From Palleronia abyssalis (GTDB lineage Bacteria > Pseudomonadota > Alphaproteobacteria > Rhodobacterales > Rhodobacteraceae), in contig NZ_ONZF01000002.1 in NCBI RefSeq assembly GCF_900302445.1, forward strand, positions 372,001 to 436,000: 64,000 bases of DNA, given 5' to 3'. Made by a program: the position numbers and the translations under genes. The notes beneath the pieces are model-generated. The model was not told the origin of the DNA and ran no database searches. It worked only from the letters and a program-made list of their open reading frames with translations. Positions 26,895-33,927 of the stretch are shown in pieces (the first letter of the stretch is position 1; each line of letters starts with the position of its first letter).

Positions 26895-28469
26895 TCAATA
26901 CCCCAGGGCGCAGCCATCCTTGCGCGGGTCTGACCCGCCTTCCAGCACGCCATCCTCGCGCAGCAGGATCGTCTGCGCCCCGCCCAACGGCACCTCTGGC
27001 ACCTGGACGGTATGACCCAGTTCGGCCAGCGTCTGCCGAACGTCCGAGCTGTATCCACGTTCCACATTCAGGACCGACCCGTCCGCGAAGCTGCGCGGGG
27101 CGTCTATGGCGGCTTGCGGTGTCATGCCGAAATCGACCAGATTACTGACAAAACGCGCATGCCCAGTGGGCTGATACGCACCGCCCATGACGCCGAACGG
27201 GGCAACTACCCGTCCTGCGTGCTTCAGAAGACCTGGGATGATCGTGTGCATGGGCCGCTTGCCGCCGGCCGCCTCGTTCGGATGACCGCGTTCCAGGGTG
27301 AAACCAGCGCCGCGGTTTTGAAACAGGATGCCGAATTTGTCCGACGCCAAGCCCGACCCGAACCCGTGGAAAATCGAATAGATCAGGGACACCGCCATGC
27401 GATCCTTGTCGACCACCGTGATGTAGATCGTGTCCTTGTGGACGGCCCCGCTGGCCGCGCGTGCGTCGGGCAGGACGCGGTTCGGTTCGATCAGTTTGGC
27501 CAGCGCTTCGGCCGTTTCAGGCGACAGCATGTGGCCCATCCGGGTGACGTAATCGGCATCCGCCATGAACCGGTTGCGCGCGTCATAGGCCAGTTTCGCG
27601 GCCTCGGCCTCGATATGCGCGCGCTCGGCGCCGCGGGGATCCATTCCGGCGATGTCAAAATGGGCCAGAATGTTCGCCAACAGGATCGCAGTCGCGCCTT
27701 GCCCGTTGGGTGGATGCTCGACCAGGTCGTATCCGCCATACTGTCCCGAGACCGGGGTGGTATACTCCGCCTTGCAGGCGGCAAAGTCGTCCAGCGTATG
27801 CGTGCCGCCAAGGGCGCGCAGGCTGTCGACCATATCCTCGGCAATCTCACCCTCGTAGAAGGCGTCGCGGCCGTCCATCGCGATCCGGCGCAGGACATCA
27901 GCCTGCGCAGGCGCGCGGAAGACGGTGCCAGGTGTTGGGATTGCGCCATCGACAAGATAGTGCCTGCGCGCTGCCCCGGTCAGCGTCCCGGCATCGAGCG
28001 CCCAGTCGAAGGCCACCCGGTCGCCTACGGGAATTCCGGCTTCAGCATAGTGAATCGCGGGGGCAAGGGACATGGCCAAGCCCGCGCTGCCGAAGTCCTC
28101 GGACAGCCGGCAGAACCCGTCGATGGCCCCCGGTACGGTGACTGCGGCTGCGTCGCTCAGAGGCATTGCCGACAATCCGCGGTCCCGAAGCGCCTCGGCG
28201 TCCAGCGCGCGCGGTGCACGGCCCGATCCGTTCAGCGCGGTAACCGTCCCATCGGGGCTGGCGATCAGGGCAAAGCAGTCGCCACCGATGCCCGTCATCT
28301 GCGGCTCGGCGATCCCCAGAAGAACAGCGCCGGCGATCGCGGCATCAACCGCGTTGCCGCCGGCTTCCAATGTTTGGATCGCGACCTTGGCGGCCAGCGG
28401 GTGGGACGTCGCACACATCCCGTTCTCGGCATAGACCGGAGACCGGCCTGGCAGGTGAAGGTCTCGCAT
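26895..28469 (-). CDS. Gamma-glutamyltransferase family protein, no signal peptide
   Basis: The 524-residue Ntn-hydrolase has the N-terminal GGT signature (GMCATSHPLAAKVAIQTLEAGGNAVDAAIA, then GIGGDCFALI), the self-cleavage/nucleophile region KDTIYITVVDKDRMAVSLI with Thr near residue 345, and the small-subunit motifs GGKRPMHTIIPG and FGVMGGAYQPTGHARF. It probably cleaves gamma-glutamyl compounds or a related amide. The protein begins MRDLHLPGRSPVYAENG with no signal peptide, unlike classical periplasmic GGT, so it appears cytosolic. It is co-transcribed with the rhodanese gene. Confidence 0.9.
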   Translation of the reverse strand: MRDLHLPGRSPVYAENGMCATSHPLAAKVAIQTLEAGGNAVDAAIAGAVLLGIAEPQMTGIGGDCFALIASPDGTVTALNGSGRAPRALDAEALRDRGLSAMPLSDAAAVTVPGAIDGFCRLSEDFGSAGLAMSLAPAIHYAEAGIPVGDRVAFDWALDAGTLTGAARRHYLVDGAIPTPGTVFRAPAQADVLRRIAMDGRDAFYEGEIAEDMVDSLRALGGTHTLDDFAACKAEYTTPVSGQYGGYDLVEHPPNGQGATAILLANILAHFDIAGMDPRGAERAHIEAEAAKLAYDARNRFMADADYVTRMGHMLSPETAEALAKLIEPNRVLPDARAASGAVHKDTIYITVVDKDRMAVSLIYSIFHGFGSGLASDKFGILFQNRGAGFTLERGHPNEAAGGKRPMHTIIPGLLKHAGRVVAPFGVMGGAYQPTGHARFVSNLVDFGMTPQAAIDAPRSFADGSVLNVERGYSSDVRQTLAELGHTVQVPEVPLGGAQTILLREDGVLEGGSDPRKDGCALGY

Positions 28470-28529
28470 CTGTTGTCCCTTGTTTTCGCGCGACGCTATG
28501 GGCTTGTCCGCGAAAAGGGAAGGGTAGGA

Positions 28530-29015
28530 TCAGCTTGATGTCATGGATCGGTCAAGCGCCATTTCGATCACAAGGTGGTTGCGGTCATTCACCCGCTGAT
28601 ACTGGACGGACTGGCTGAGCGACTGGATGACGAACCAACCGAATCCCCCCTCGGGCATATCGTCCTCGGGCAGGGTGCATGCGGGCAGTGTCGCGTTGGG
28701 CATCGGCGCACCGTCGTCGATGATGACGCACACCAACGAATTGTCGCGATGGGCGATCTGAAGTTCGACCATCCCGCGGGTGTCATCCTTGTAGGCGTGT
28801 TCGGCGATATTGTTCAGTGCCTCGGCAAGGACGAGTTCTACGTTGACGCTGTCGCAGGGCGAAAGGCCGTACCCTTCAAGCGCCTGCATGGTTGTCGCCA
28901 GCGCCTCGCGGACCGCAAAGGTCCGGTTGGGGTAAAGGACCCGCAGTTCGAAGTGTTTGCCGGGGGTTTTGGATGACATTCGCTGGCGAATCCGCAAATG
29001 CTGCTCAGCTCGCAT
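28530..29015 (-). CDS. RsbW-like anti-sigma-factor serine kinase (GHKL ATPase)
   Basis: The product is about 161 residues from ATG 29015 (149 from ATG 28979). A GHKL ATPase fold is seen: N-box NVELVLAEALNNIAEHAY, G1 CVIIDDGAPMPN and G2 GGFGWFVIQSLSQ. The ATP-lid spacing is that of the SpoIIAB/RsbW group, which binds a sigma factor or other client and phosphorylates a STAS antagonist. ATG 29015 overlaps the end of the STAS gene just upstream, favouring coupled translation. No sigma factor, PP2C phosphatase or receiver gene lies beside it, so the client is unknown. Confidence 0.88.
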   Translation of the reverse strand: MRAEQHLRIRQRMSSKTPGKHFELRVLYPNRTFAVREALATTMQALEGYGLSPCDSVNVELVLAEALNNIAEHAYKDDTRGMVELQIAHRDNSLVCVIIDDGAPMPNATLPACTLPEDDMPEGGFGWFVIQSLSQSVQYQRVNDRNHLVIEMALDRSMTSS

Positions 29016-29349
29016 GGAAAGGCTCTGCCGGGCCTTTCGGCGCTGTTTCATGGATCGTGAAAAGGGCGTCCATCTTCGTCAGTTTGAAGACTTTCGCGAC
29101 CGCCGGGTTCAGCGCCGCAAGTTCCAGCCTGTGGTCGGGGGAAAGCAGCTTCATCGCCCCGATGACCGCCCCCAGGCCCGACGAGTCTAAGAATGTGACG
29201 CGTTCCAGGTCCAGGATGACGCGGTCAGGCGCGTCCCCGGCGATGCCCCGGATCGCGTCCTTGAATTGCACCGCGACCGCCGCGTCGAGCCGAGGTTCGA
29301 GCGCACGAACGATCAGCGCCTCCTGCATCGGTTCCGTTTCTAGTTTCAT
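29005..29349 (-). CDS. STAS-domain anti-anti-sigma factor (RsbV/SpoIIAA-like)
   Basis: The 114-residue protein starts at ATG 29349 and forms a single STAS domain with the phospho-acceptor serine in VTFLDSSGLGAVIGA (about residue 56). RVILDLERV precedes it and LAALNPAVAKVFKLTKMDALF follows. In the partner-switching scheme the unphosphorylated form captures the RsbW-type kinase and frees its client. It overlaps the kinase gene by 11 bp, so both are made together. It is divergent from msrC. Confidence 0.9.
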   Translation of the reverse strand: MKLETEPMQEALIVRALEPRLDAAVAVQFKDAIRGIAGDAPDRVILDLERVTFLDSSGLGAVIGAMKLLSPDHRLELAALNPAVAKVFKLTKMDALFTIHETAPKGPAEPFHAS

Positions 29350-29438
29350 GCCATTCTCCGGAATATGTCCCGCATGGCCAATCATGCGTAGATCATGCTA
29401 ACGGCAGCTTAACTGAATACGGATTTCTGGAAGAAGCA

Positions 29439-29888
29439 GTGGATTATATTGATCTGGCGCGCCGCATCGCAAGCCTGACAGAGGGCGAGACCGATCCGGT
29501 CGCGCTCATGGCGACCGTTGCGTGCGAGGTGCATCATTCGGACGACCGCTTCGACTGGACGGGCTTCTACCGCGTCGTTGCCCCTGAGCTTTTGAAGATC
29601 GGCCCCTATCAGGGCGGCCACGGATGCCTGACCATCACATTCGATCGGGGCGTTTGCGGGGCCGCCGCCCGTACGAGACAGGTTCAGCTTGTCCCGGATG
29701 TCGAGGCTTTCCCCGGTCACATCGCGTGCGCCTCTTCCACGAAAAGCGAGCTGGTCCTGCCGGTCTTCGACGCTGATGGGCAAGTGATCGCCGTCTTCGA
29801 CATCGACAGCAACCGGATCGACGCCTTCACCCATGCCGATTCGGAGGCTTTGCAGGGTATTCTCGATGCCACCTTTGCCCGCGCCTGA
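29439..29888 (+). CDS. msrC: Free methionine-(R)-sulfoxide reductase, GAF type
   Basis: The 149-residue GAF-domain protein has the three catalytic/resolving cysteines of fRMsr in their family contexts: GHGCLTITFDRGVCGAAARTRQ and FPGHIACASSTKSELVLPVFD. It reduces free methionine-R-sulfoxide with thioredoxin. The start is GTG 29439 (MDYIDLARRIASL) with a weak GGAAG site. It overlaps the following pseudouridine synthase gene by 23 bp. Conserved cysteines and length make the call secure compared with generic GAF proteins. Confidence 0.93.
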   Translation: MDYIDLARRIASLTEGETDPVALMATVACEVHHSDDRFDWTGFYRVVAPELLKIGPYQGGHGCLTITFDRGVCGAAARTRQVQLVPDVEAFPGHIACASSTKSELVLPVFDADGQVIAVFDIDSNRIDAFTHADSEALQGILDATFARA

Positions 29889-30525
29889 GTACGACCCGCC
29901 CACCGATCCCCTGAACGTTCTGCATGTCGATGATGATCTTCTGGCAGTGGTCAAACCTGACGGGCTTCTGTCCGTCCCCGGTCGGGGGCCCGCGCTGGCA
30001 GACTGCCTGATCGCGCGCCTGCAGGCCGAGTATTCCGGCGTATTGCTCGTCCATCGTCTGGACCGCGACACATCGGGCGTGATGATCTTCGCACGAAATC
30101 CGAACGCGCAACGGCATCTGGGACTGCAGTTCGAAAATCGCCAGACCCGCAAGCTGTATGTCGCGCGGGTGGCGGGCGTCATTCCCGAGGATCAGGGGCG
30201 GATCGACCTTCCGCTTCGCGTCGATTGGGAAAACCGTCCCCGGCAGCGCGTCGATCACGAGGAGGGGCGCGCAGCACAGACCGACTGGTCCGTTGTCACG
30301 CGTGGTGTCGCCGAAACGCGCGTGGCGCTGACCCCGCTGACCGGCCGGTCCCACCAGCTTCGGGTCCACATGCTGACCCTGGGCCACCCGATACTGGGCG
30401 ACACCCTTTATGCCGAAGGCGCGGCGCGGGATCATTCCCGCATGATGCTGCATGCCGAACGCCTCGAGGTACGTCACCCCACAGGCGGGCGATGGATGAC
30501 CTTCGAGGACGCCGCGCCGTTCTAG
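29866..30525 (+). CDS. RluA-family pseudouridine synthase
   Basis: The 219-residue catalytic domain lacks an S4 domain. It shows LNVLHVDDDLLAVVKPDGLLSVPGRG, the active-site LLVHRLDRDTSGVMIFARN with catalytic Asp, LTPLTGRSHQLRVHM and HPILGDTLYA. It isomerises uridine in rRNA or tRNA; the pattern is nearest the RluA (23S U746/tRNA U32) group, but the target is not certain. ATG 29866 lies inside msrC, so the genes are coupled. It ends immediately before the convergent esterase-like gene. Confidence 0.9.
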   Translation: MPPLPAPEYDPPTDPLNVLHVDDDLLAVVKPDGLLSVPGRGPALADCLIARLQAEYSGVLLVHRLDRDTSGVMIFARNPNAQRHLGLQFENRQTRKLYVARVAGVIPEDQGRIDLPLRVDWENRPRQRVDHEEGRAAQTDWSVVTRGVAETRVALTPLTGRSHQLRVHMLTLGHPILGDTLYAEGAARDHSRMMLHAERLEVRHPTGGRWMTFEDAAPF

Positions 30526-31116
30526 TCAGACCAGAAAATCATGCAGGGCGTCGATCTCGGACTGCTGGATTTCGTGACCGCCCGGATGCCAAGCCAGGAT
30601 GCAATCCGCCTTTTGGGCGGTGAACCATTCCGCCAGCGACTGCGTGAACGGGGCGGGGCAGATCGGGTCCTTCTGGCCCGCGGTGATCAGCACGCGTGTC
30701 ATCGCGATGTCGGGTTGCGGTTCGGGGCGCCACGGGATCAGGGGGTGCATCAGGACCATGGTGTCGAAGAGGTCGGGATGCGCCATCGCTGTGGCGGCCA
30801 AGATGTTGGCCCCGTTGGAATACCCCAGCCCGGTTACGTGAACCGCGCCGGTCCGCTCGACCTCGCCGCGAACGAATTCGGCCATGGCGGCGACGCGGAC
30901 CGCCAGATCCTCCATATCATAGACGCCTTCTCCGGTCCGTCGAAAGAAGCGTGCGGCGCCGTTCTCGTCCACGTCCCCTTGCGGGGAGACTATATGCGTC
31001 TCCGGCAGGAAAGTCCGCGCAACGCCGTGCAATTGCGATGCATCGGCGCCGGTTCCGTGAAACGTCAGTGCAAGCTTCGGCGCGGTGCCCGCGTCGCGGA
31101 GTGCCTCATAGCTCAT
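30526..31116 (-). CDS. Alpha/beta hydrolase, phospholipase/carboxylesterase type (MhqD-like)
   Basis: The 196-residue alpha/beta hydrolase has the nucleophile elbow GLGYSNGANIL, an acid residue in AGQKDPICPAPF and the catalytic His in WHPGGHEI. ATG 31116 follows AGGGGG. The family pairs with glyoxalase-like ring-cleaving dioxygenases; in Bacillus the mhqNOD operon answers hydroquinones. Here the dioxygenase-like gene lies 37 bp upstream on the same strand, so the pair is likely one operon serving quinone or catechol detoxification. The substrate is inferred only from this pairing. Confidence 0.86.
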   Translation of the reverse strand: MSYEALRDAGTAPKLALTFHGTGADASQLHGVARTFLPETHIVSPQGDVDENGAARFFRRTGEGVYDMEDLAVRVAAMAEFVRGEVERTGAVHVTGLGYSNGANILAATAMAHPDLFDTMVLMHPLIPWRPEPQPDIAMTRVLITAGQKDPICPAPFTQSLAEWFTAQKADCILAWHPGGHEIQQSEIDALHDFLV

Positions 31117-31153
31117 GGTTGTCCCCCTCTGTTCAAATCCGCGACCTAGTGCC

Positions 31154-32059
31154 TCAATCGAGGGGAACGAGATGTCGTTCAAGTTGAGGCCGCAGGTGTT
31201 CATGCTGACGTGGCAGCTTCAAGGCCTGTCCAAGGGATGCGGGGTCCTCGTCACGGTCGAAGCCGGGCTCGTTCGTGGCCACCTCGAACAGGATGCCGCC
31301 GGGGGTGCGGAAGTAGATCGCCCAGAAATAGTCGCGGTCGATCACCGGGGTCACCTGAAAGCCCTGTTCAGCCAAGGCTGTGCGCACGGCCTGCTGCGCG
31401 GCCCGGTCGTCGACGGAAAAGGCGATGTGGTGGACGGAGCCGGCACTTTGCCGCGCCGCAGGGGCGTTGGGGTGTTCGATCAGGTCGACCACATTCGCCA
31501 CCCCGCCAGGGCGGGTCATCCGGATCGTATCGCCGGCGCGCGCCGTTTCCTCATAGCCCATGAAGCGTAGAAGTTCGGCGGTCGGGGCGGCGTCGTTCAC
31601 AAGCGGGGCGACCGAGTGAAACCCTCGGATCGCATGATCGGTGCTGACCGTTCCGGTGAAGGGCGTGCGGGGATCGTCATCCTCGACCAGCGCGAACAAG
31701 TCGCCATCGGGGGCGGCCACGTGCACGACCGGCGTGCCGAACGCGTCGACCTCGACCTTGGTGCCCAGCCTGTCGGCCCAAAAGGCCGCCGCGCCTTGGG
31801 GGATCGCAAGACGCACCTCGTGCACCTCGCCCGCGCCGCGCGTTCCCTTGCCCGCGCCGGGGAACGGAAAGTAGGTCATCGCAGTGCCCGGCCGCCCCAG
31901 ATCGTCCCCGTAATACAGGTGATAGACATCGGGTGCGTCGAAATTCACGGTCTTCTTCACCCGCCGCAATCCCAGGTCGTGCGTCCAGAAACGGTCGATC
32001 GCCACCGGGTCGGCGCCGATGGTCGTGACGTGGTGCAATCCGTTGATCTGATCCAGCAT
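31154..32059 (-). CDS. VOC-family ring-cleaving dioxygenase, MhqO-like
   Basis: The 301-residue protein has two glyoxalase-fold modules. The first starts INGLHHVTTIGADPVAIDRFWTHDLGLRRVKKTVNFD, with YHLYYGD and TYFPFPG. The second contains GFHSVAP and SVHHIAFSVDD, and then YFWAIYFRTPGGILFEVAT, whose His/Glu set provides a ferrous site. This layout is that of MhqO/MhqA-type hydroquinone-specific extradiol dioxygenases. It heads the operon with the MhqD-like hydrolase and is divergent from the peroxiredoxin gene over about 240 bp. Confidence 0.9.
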   Translation of the reverse strand: MLDQINGLHHVTTIGADPVAIDRFWTHDLGLRRVKKTVNFDAPDVYHLYYGDDLGRPGTAMTYFPFPGAGKGTRGAGEVHEVRLAIPQGAAAFWADRLGTKVEVDAFGTPVVHVAAPDGDLFALVEDDDPRTPFTGTVSTDHAIRGFHSVAPLVNDAAPTAELLRFMGYEETARAGDTIRMTRPGGVANVVDLIEHPNAPAARQSAGSVHHIAFSVDDRAAQQAVRTALAEQGFQVTPVIDRDYFWAIYFRTPGGILFEVATNEPGFDRDEDPASLGQALKLPRQHEHLRPQLERHLVPLD

Positions 32060-32238
32060 GGCAGCCTCCTTTGTTCAGGTCTCAGATAGGCCGCCTGAAC
32101 TGCGCACGAAATGCCGCTGTCGGCAGGGACTTGGTGCGTGACCGCGCAGAATGAAGTTTACTTTCACAACACTATGCCGAACGCCCGGTCCAACCCATGA
32201 CCGCAAGGCAAAACAGCCGTCTTTATCCTGCCGCTGCC

Positions 32239-32278
32239 CCTGTCTGAGCGACAGGCCGTGGCTATCTGAGAAACAGAT
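32239..32278. promoter_or_regulatory. Two tandem dyad elements upstream of the peroxiredoxin gene
   Basis: CCTGTC-TGAGC-GACAGG (32239-32255) and ATCTG-AGAAA-CAGAT (32264-32278) are each inverted repeats. They also align with each other as TNTCTGAGNNACAG, with centres about 24 bp apart. They end about 20 bp before the peroxiredoxin ATG and lie in the divergent mhqO/prx region, so they could be a paired operator or a structured leader. The cognate factor is unknown. Confidence 0.45.
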
Positions 32279-32299
32279 CATTCGAGAAGGAGGTGCCAA

Positions 32300-32956
32300 A
32301 TGGCCCTGCGTATCAACGACACTGCCCCCGATTTTACCGCCAACACGACCGAGGGCGAGATCAATTTCCACGATTGGATCGGCGATGGCTATGCCGTCCT
32401 GTTCAGCCATCCCAAGAACTTCACCCCGGTCTGCACGACCGAGCTTGGCACGATGGCCGGTCTGGCGCCCGAGTTCGAAAAGCGTGGCGCCAAGATCATC
32501 GGCATTTCCGTCGATCCGATCGAGGACCACAACAAGTGGAAGTCCGACATCGCCTCCTACACGGGCAACAGCGTTAGCTATCCGCTGATCGCCGACCCCC
32601 AGATGAAGATCGCCAAGGCCTACGACATGCTTCCCGCCGAGGCCGATGGCGAACCCGGTAGCCGCACCCCGGCCGACAACGCCACCGTCCGCACCGTGTT
32701 CATCATCGGGCCGGACAAGAAGGTGAAGCTGTCGATGACCTACCCGATGACCACGGGCCGGAACTTCGACGAGATCCTGCGCGCCCTCGATTCCATCCAG
32801 TTGAATGCCGAGCACAAGGTCGCGACGCCCGCCAACTGGCAGAAGGGTGGCGAAGTTATCCTGACCCCTGCCATCTCGGACGACGAAGCGCGCGAAAAGT
32901 TCGGCGGGTTCGAGCAAAAGCTGCCCTACATCCGCACGGCCAAGATGCCCGGCTGA
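32300..32956 (+). CDS. 1-Cys peroxiredoxin (Prx6 type)
   Basis: The 218-residue peroxiredoxin starts at ATG 32300 behind AAGGAGG. The peroxidatic cysteine lies in HPKNFTPVCTTELGTM, with the supporting Arg/Thr region later in ADNATVRTVFIIGPD. The extended C-terminus (NWQKGGEVILTP, FGGFEQKLPYIRTAKMPG) marks the Prx6 class, which reduces hydroperoxides using an external thiol. It is divergent from the quinone-detoxification pair, and two repeated dyads sit in the leader, so shared redox control is plausible. A GC-rich hairpin follows. Confidence 0.93.
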   Translation: MALRINDTAPDFTANTTEGEINFHDWIGDGYAVLFSHPKNFTPVCTTELGTMAGLAPEFEKRGAKIIGISVDPIEDHNKWKSDIASYTGNSVSYPLIADPQMKIAKAYDMLPAEADGEPGSRTPADNATVRTVFIIGPDKKVKLSMTYPMTTGRNFDEILRALDSIQLNAEHKVATPANWQKGGEVILTPAISDDEAREKFGGFEQKLPYIRTAKMPG

Positions 32957-32980
32957 TCCGACAACGACGCCTCGATTTTG

Positions 32981-33010
32981 CACGCCGTCCCCTGTCCGGG
33001 GGTCGGCGTG
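32981..33010 (+). terminator. GC-rich hairpin after peroxiredoxin gene
   Basis: Arms CACGCCG (32981-32987) and CGGCGTG (33004-33010), extended by CCCC/GGGG, form a strong stem. No T run follows, so it may stabilise mRNA rather than terminate. Confidence 0.45.
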
Positions 33011-33027
33011 TCGCGTAAGGGCCATGG

Positions 33028-33927
33028 ATGGACACCACGAACAAGGGATTGGCGCTGGCCCTCTTCGGCGCCCTGGTCATCGTGCCCGATACGCTGTTCA
33101 TGCGGATTTCGGGTCTGGGGGCGACGCAGATGGTCGCGTGGCGCGGTCTGCTACAGGCCGCCGTCCTGCTGACATTGTGGATCGTCCTCTCTCGCCGCCA
33201 CCGTGCCGATGTGGCCGCCCTTGCAACCGGGACCGGGGTTCTGGCGGCGCTACTGCAAGCGTCGAACGCCGCGCTGTTCGCCACCGGGATCGCCATCGCG
33301 CCGGTGGCCGTGGTTCTGTTCGCCGTGGCGATGGTCCCCTTGGTCGCAGCCCTGTTCGGGGTGATCTTCCTCGGAGACCGGATCGAAAAAGCGACTCTGA
33401 TCGCCGCCTTCGTCGTGCTGCTGGGCATCGGCCTGTCGGTCTCGGCCGAGTTCACCACCGAAGGCTCGGCGCTTCTGGGGGCGCTCTGCGGTCTGGCTGT
33501 GGCGGTGTCCCTGTCGGGCAGCTTCACGCTGTTTCGTGCCCGGCCCGACCTGTCGATCTTCCTGACCGTTGGCCTCGGGGCCAGCCTTTCGGGCGTTGTG
33601 GCCTTCCTGTTGACCGACTCGATGACGCAGACCCAAGGCTGGCTACCGGCGATCTGGGTCACGGGGGCCGTGATCCTGCCGATCTCGTTCACCACGATGA
33701 ACCTGGCCTCACGCTATACGGTCGCGGCGAATGTCAGCCTGGTCCTGCTTCTGGAAACGGTGCTGGGCCCCATTGTCGTCTGGATCGGCGTGGGCGAGGC
33801 GGTGGGCCCCCGCGGACTGATCGGCGGCGCCATCGTGGTCGTCACCCTGGCCGTCTACCTATGGGACCAACGGCGGCGGGCATTGTCACGGGTCACCCGC
33901 CGTCCGATCCGAGGTAGCGCCTTATAA
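33028..33927 (+). CDS. DMT-superfamily EamA transporter
   Basis: The 299-residue protein has ten hydrophobic helices arranged as two EamA repeats (first to about residue 145, second from about 150). Typical features are the start KGLALALFGALVIVPDTLFMRIS, a QMVAWRGLLQAAV segment and TLIAAFVVLLGIGLS closing the first half. It is an inner-membrane drug/metabolite exporter or importer of unknown substrate. The 3' end overlaps the convergent channel gene by 35 bp, so read-through would make antisense RNA to it. Confidence 0.9.
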   Translation: MDTTNKGLALALFGALVIVPDTLFMRISGLGATQMVAWRGLLQAAVLLTLWIVLSRRHRADVAALATGTGVLAALLQASNAALFATGIAIAPVAVVLFAVAMVPLVAALFGVIFLGDRIEKATLIAAFVVLLGIGLSVSAEFTTEGSALLGALCGLAVAVSLSGSFTLFRARPDLSIFLTVGLGASLSGVVAFLLTDSMTQTQGWLPAIWVTGAVILPISFTTMNLASRYTVAANVSLVLLLETVLGPIVVWIGVGEAVGPRGLIGGAIVVVTLAVYLWDQRRRALSRVTRRPIRGSAL

